A stretch of 64,000 bases of DNA from Dolomitihabitans soli (GTDB lineage: Bacteria > Actinomycetota > Actinomycetes > Streptosporangiales > Streptosporangiaceae): the NCBI RefSeq assembly GCF_022213955.1, contig NZ_JAKNTW010000021.1, positions 1 through 64,000 of the forward strand. The letters are read 5' to 3'. The notes under the pieces are model-generated. The model worked only from the letters and a program-made list of their open reading frames with translations. It had not been told where the DNA came from and did not search any database. Numbering within the stretch: position 1 is the stretch's first letter; the number at the start of each line of letters is the position of its first letter. Below, one piece after another: positions 62,842-64,000 of the stretch. The translations under genes and the position numbers were made by a program.

Positions 62842-64000
62842 ATGAACCCCCAACCGCCCACCCGGCGCGTCCTGCGCGGGCTGCTCCCCGCGCTTCGGCC
62901 GCACCGCCGAATGGTCGCCCGTACGATCATCTCCTGCCTGATCGACCAAGCCGCGCTCGTCGTCCTGATCACCTGGCTGGCCCATATCGTCGGACGGGCC
63001 GTCATCGACCGCGCCGCACCCGATCTTGCCACCGTCGGCATGCTCGGCGGGCTGGTGCTGCTCCGGGCCGTCGCGACATGGCGGCAGATGGACCTGTCGC
63101 ACGACCTGGCCTACCGCGTGCTCGCCGAGTTGCGGGTGCGCATCTACGACGGTCTCGCCCGCAGCGCGCCCGCCCGCATCGCCGGTCGCCGTAGCGGTGA
63201 CCTGGCGGCGACCGCGATGAACGACATCGAGACACTTGAGTTCTTCTACGCCCACACCACCGCTCAGTTGTTCGCCTCCGGACTGGTCTTCGTCTCCGGT
63301 ACGGCTGTGCTCGGCGTGGTCGACCCCTGGCTGGCGCTTGCCGTCCTGCCCGCGGCCGCCGCCCTGATGGTGCATCCGCTGCTCGGCGACCGTGGCCGTA
63401 CCGTCCGTGGGAAGCAGGTCCGCACCGCCATGGCCAGTCTCTCGGCCGATGCCGTCGACACCGTGGACGGCATCCGTGAACTACTTGCCAACAACGCCCT
63501 CGGCCCCCGCCGTCGGCAGCTCGCCGCCGCCAGCCGCCGACTCGCTCTCGCACAGCGCGCCGAGGCCCGTCACGACGGCGCCTTCCTCGCTGTTCAAGAC
63601 ATCCTCGTGGTACTGGCTCTGATCGCCGTGATCGCCGCCATCGGGACCGCGGGCGACAGCCCGCACGGCGCGTGGGCTCCTGCCGCGCTGGCACTGGCCG
63701 TCTCCGTCCTGGCACCGGTGGCCGCCGGTGCCGACGCCCTGCGCCAGGCCGGCAGCCTGCGCGCCGCCGCGGCACGGGTGATGGCCGCGATCGACGCCCC
63801 GCCGACCGCACCGCCCCCGCCTCGGCCGATTCCGCTTCCCGACGGCCCGGTCAGCATCCGGCTGCGCAACCTTCATTTCTCCTACGGCGACGTCCCCGTG
63901 CTGCGCGGCCTGAATCTTACCGTCCCACCGCGCCGCACCATCGCCCTTGTCGGAGCCTCCGGAGCCGGAAAAACCACCCTTGCCCACCTCCTGGCCCGCT
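62842..64000 (+). CDS. ABC transporter, fused permease-ATPase (half-transporter 2), cut by window end
   Basis: Incomplete at the right edge: 386 codons are visible. Membrane domain: MVARTIISCLIDQAALVVLI at the start, LRVRIYDGLARSAPARIAGR in the coupling-helix region, DAVDTVDGIRELLANNALGP before the last helices. The ATPase domain begins about residue 340 (IRLRNLHFSYGDVPVLRGLN) and reaches Walker A GASGAGKTTLAHLLAR at the end. Start ATG 62842, 15 bp after the partner gene, with CGAGGAG upstream. The pair resembles CydDC/YbtPQ-type heterodimers. Confidence 0.88.
   Translation, partial: MNPQPPTRRVLRGLLPALRPHRRMVARTIISCLIDQAALVVLITWLAHIVGRAVIDRAAPDLATVGMLGGLVLLRAVATWRQMDLSHDLAYRVLAELRVRIYDGLARSAPARIAGRRSGDLAATAMNDIETLEFFYAHTTAQLFASGLVFVSGTAVLGVVDPWLALAVLPAAAALMVHPLLGDRGRTVRGKQVRTAMASLSADAVDTVDGIRELLANNALGPRRRQLAAASRRLALAQRAEARHDGAFLAVQDILVVLALIAVIAAIGTAGDSPHGAWAPAALALAVSVLAPVAAGADALRQAGSLRAAAARVMAAIDAPPTAPPPPRPIPLPDGPVSIRLRNLHFSYGDVPVLRGLNLTVPPRRTIALVGASGAGKTTLAHLLAR

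Overview
The window is GC-rich DNA with frequent GTG/TTG starts, tight ATGA/GTGA gene overlaps and gene families typical of a filamentous actinomycete. CUT1 sugar transporters lacking their own ATPase, DUF6461, DUF5753-like and RHS/immunity pieces suggest Streptosporangiaceae (Nonomuraea-like). That placement is inference, because no rRNA or complete tRNA gene is present.

(1) 1-17 kb, plant-polysaccharide sugar uptake. Two carbohydrate ABC systems sit here, each beside a divergent 2-hydroxyacid dehydrogenase gene and a LacI-family gene. System A has two permeases, a binding lipoprotein, a GH43 glycosidase, a GH39 remnant and a GH36 alpha-galactosidase. System B has an LplB/LplC-type permease pair and a Tat-type lipoprotein. 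The dehydrogenase and LacI genes of A and B are paralogues. Both divergent promoters carry the same 16-bp imperfect palindrome in opposite orientation plus a shared 26-bp block, so the regulators may cross-talk.

(2) 17.5-33 kb, decayed accessory DNA. It holds two tRNA 3'-end fossils, two kinds of short palindromic repeat clusters, a truncated adenosine deaminase gene, a GntR gene and two broken RHS toxin modules with immunity-like genes. It also holds ISKra4 and IS30 remnants, an integrase C-terminus, a TPR-regulator pseudogene and an aldo/keto reductase fragment. Intact genes here include small secreted proteins, a DUF1963-like protein, an HxlR regulator, a luciferase-like protein and a zinc-free MDR oxidoreductase.

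(3) 33-44.3 kb, catabolic operon. A PotFGHI-type importer is followed by 2-oxoacid dehydrogenase E1 alpha and beta without E2/E3, an SDR, a convergent IclR regulator, a class V aminotransferase, a creatinase-like M24 protein lacking several metal ligands, and two RidA proteins. The set suggests uptake and breakdown of an unidentified small amine or amino compound.

(4) 44.3-50 kb. An eroded acetone-carboxylase locus precedes a flavin monooxygenase/TetR pair that shares three evenly spaced palindromes. Further fossils follow (peroxiredoxin, MFS, coiled-coil protein, integrase).

(5) 50-64 kb, the most interesting region. A metallophore-type ABC importer (binding lipoprotein, two FecCD permeases, ATPase) is joined to a YcaO-type RiPP locus. 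That locus has a 35-aa Cys-free candidate precursor, a leader-binding protein, a CocE/NonD hydrolase, a YcaO cyclodehydratase, a double SagB-like dehydrogenase and two half-size ABC transporters, the last cut by the window end. Zur-like boxes lie upstream of the importer and directly before the precursor gene. I read this as a candidate zinc-controlled ribosomal-peptide metallophore system.
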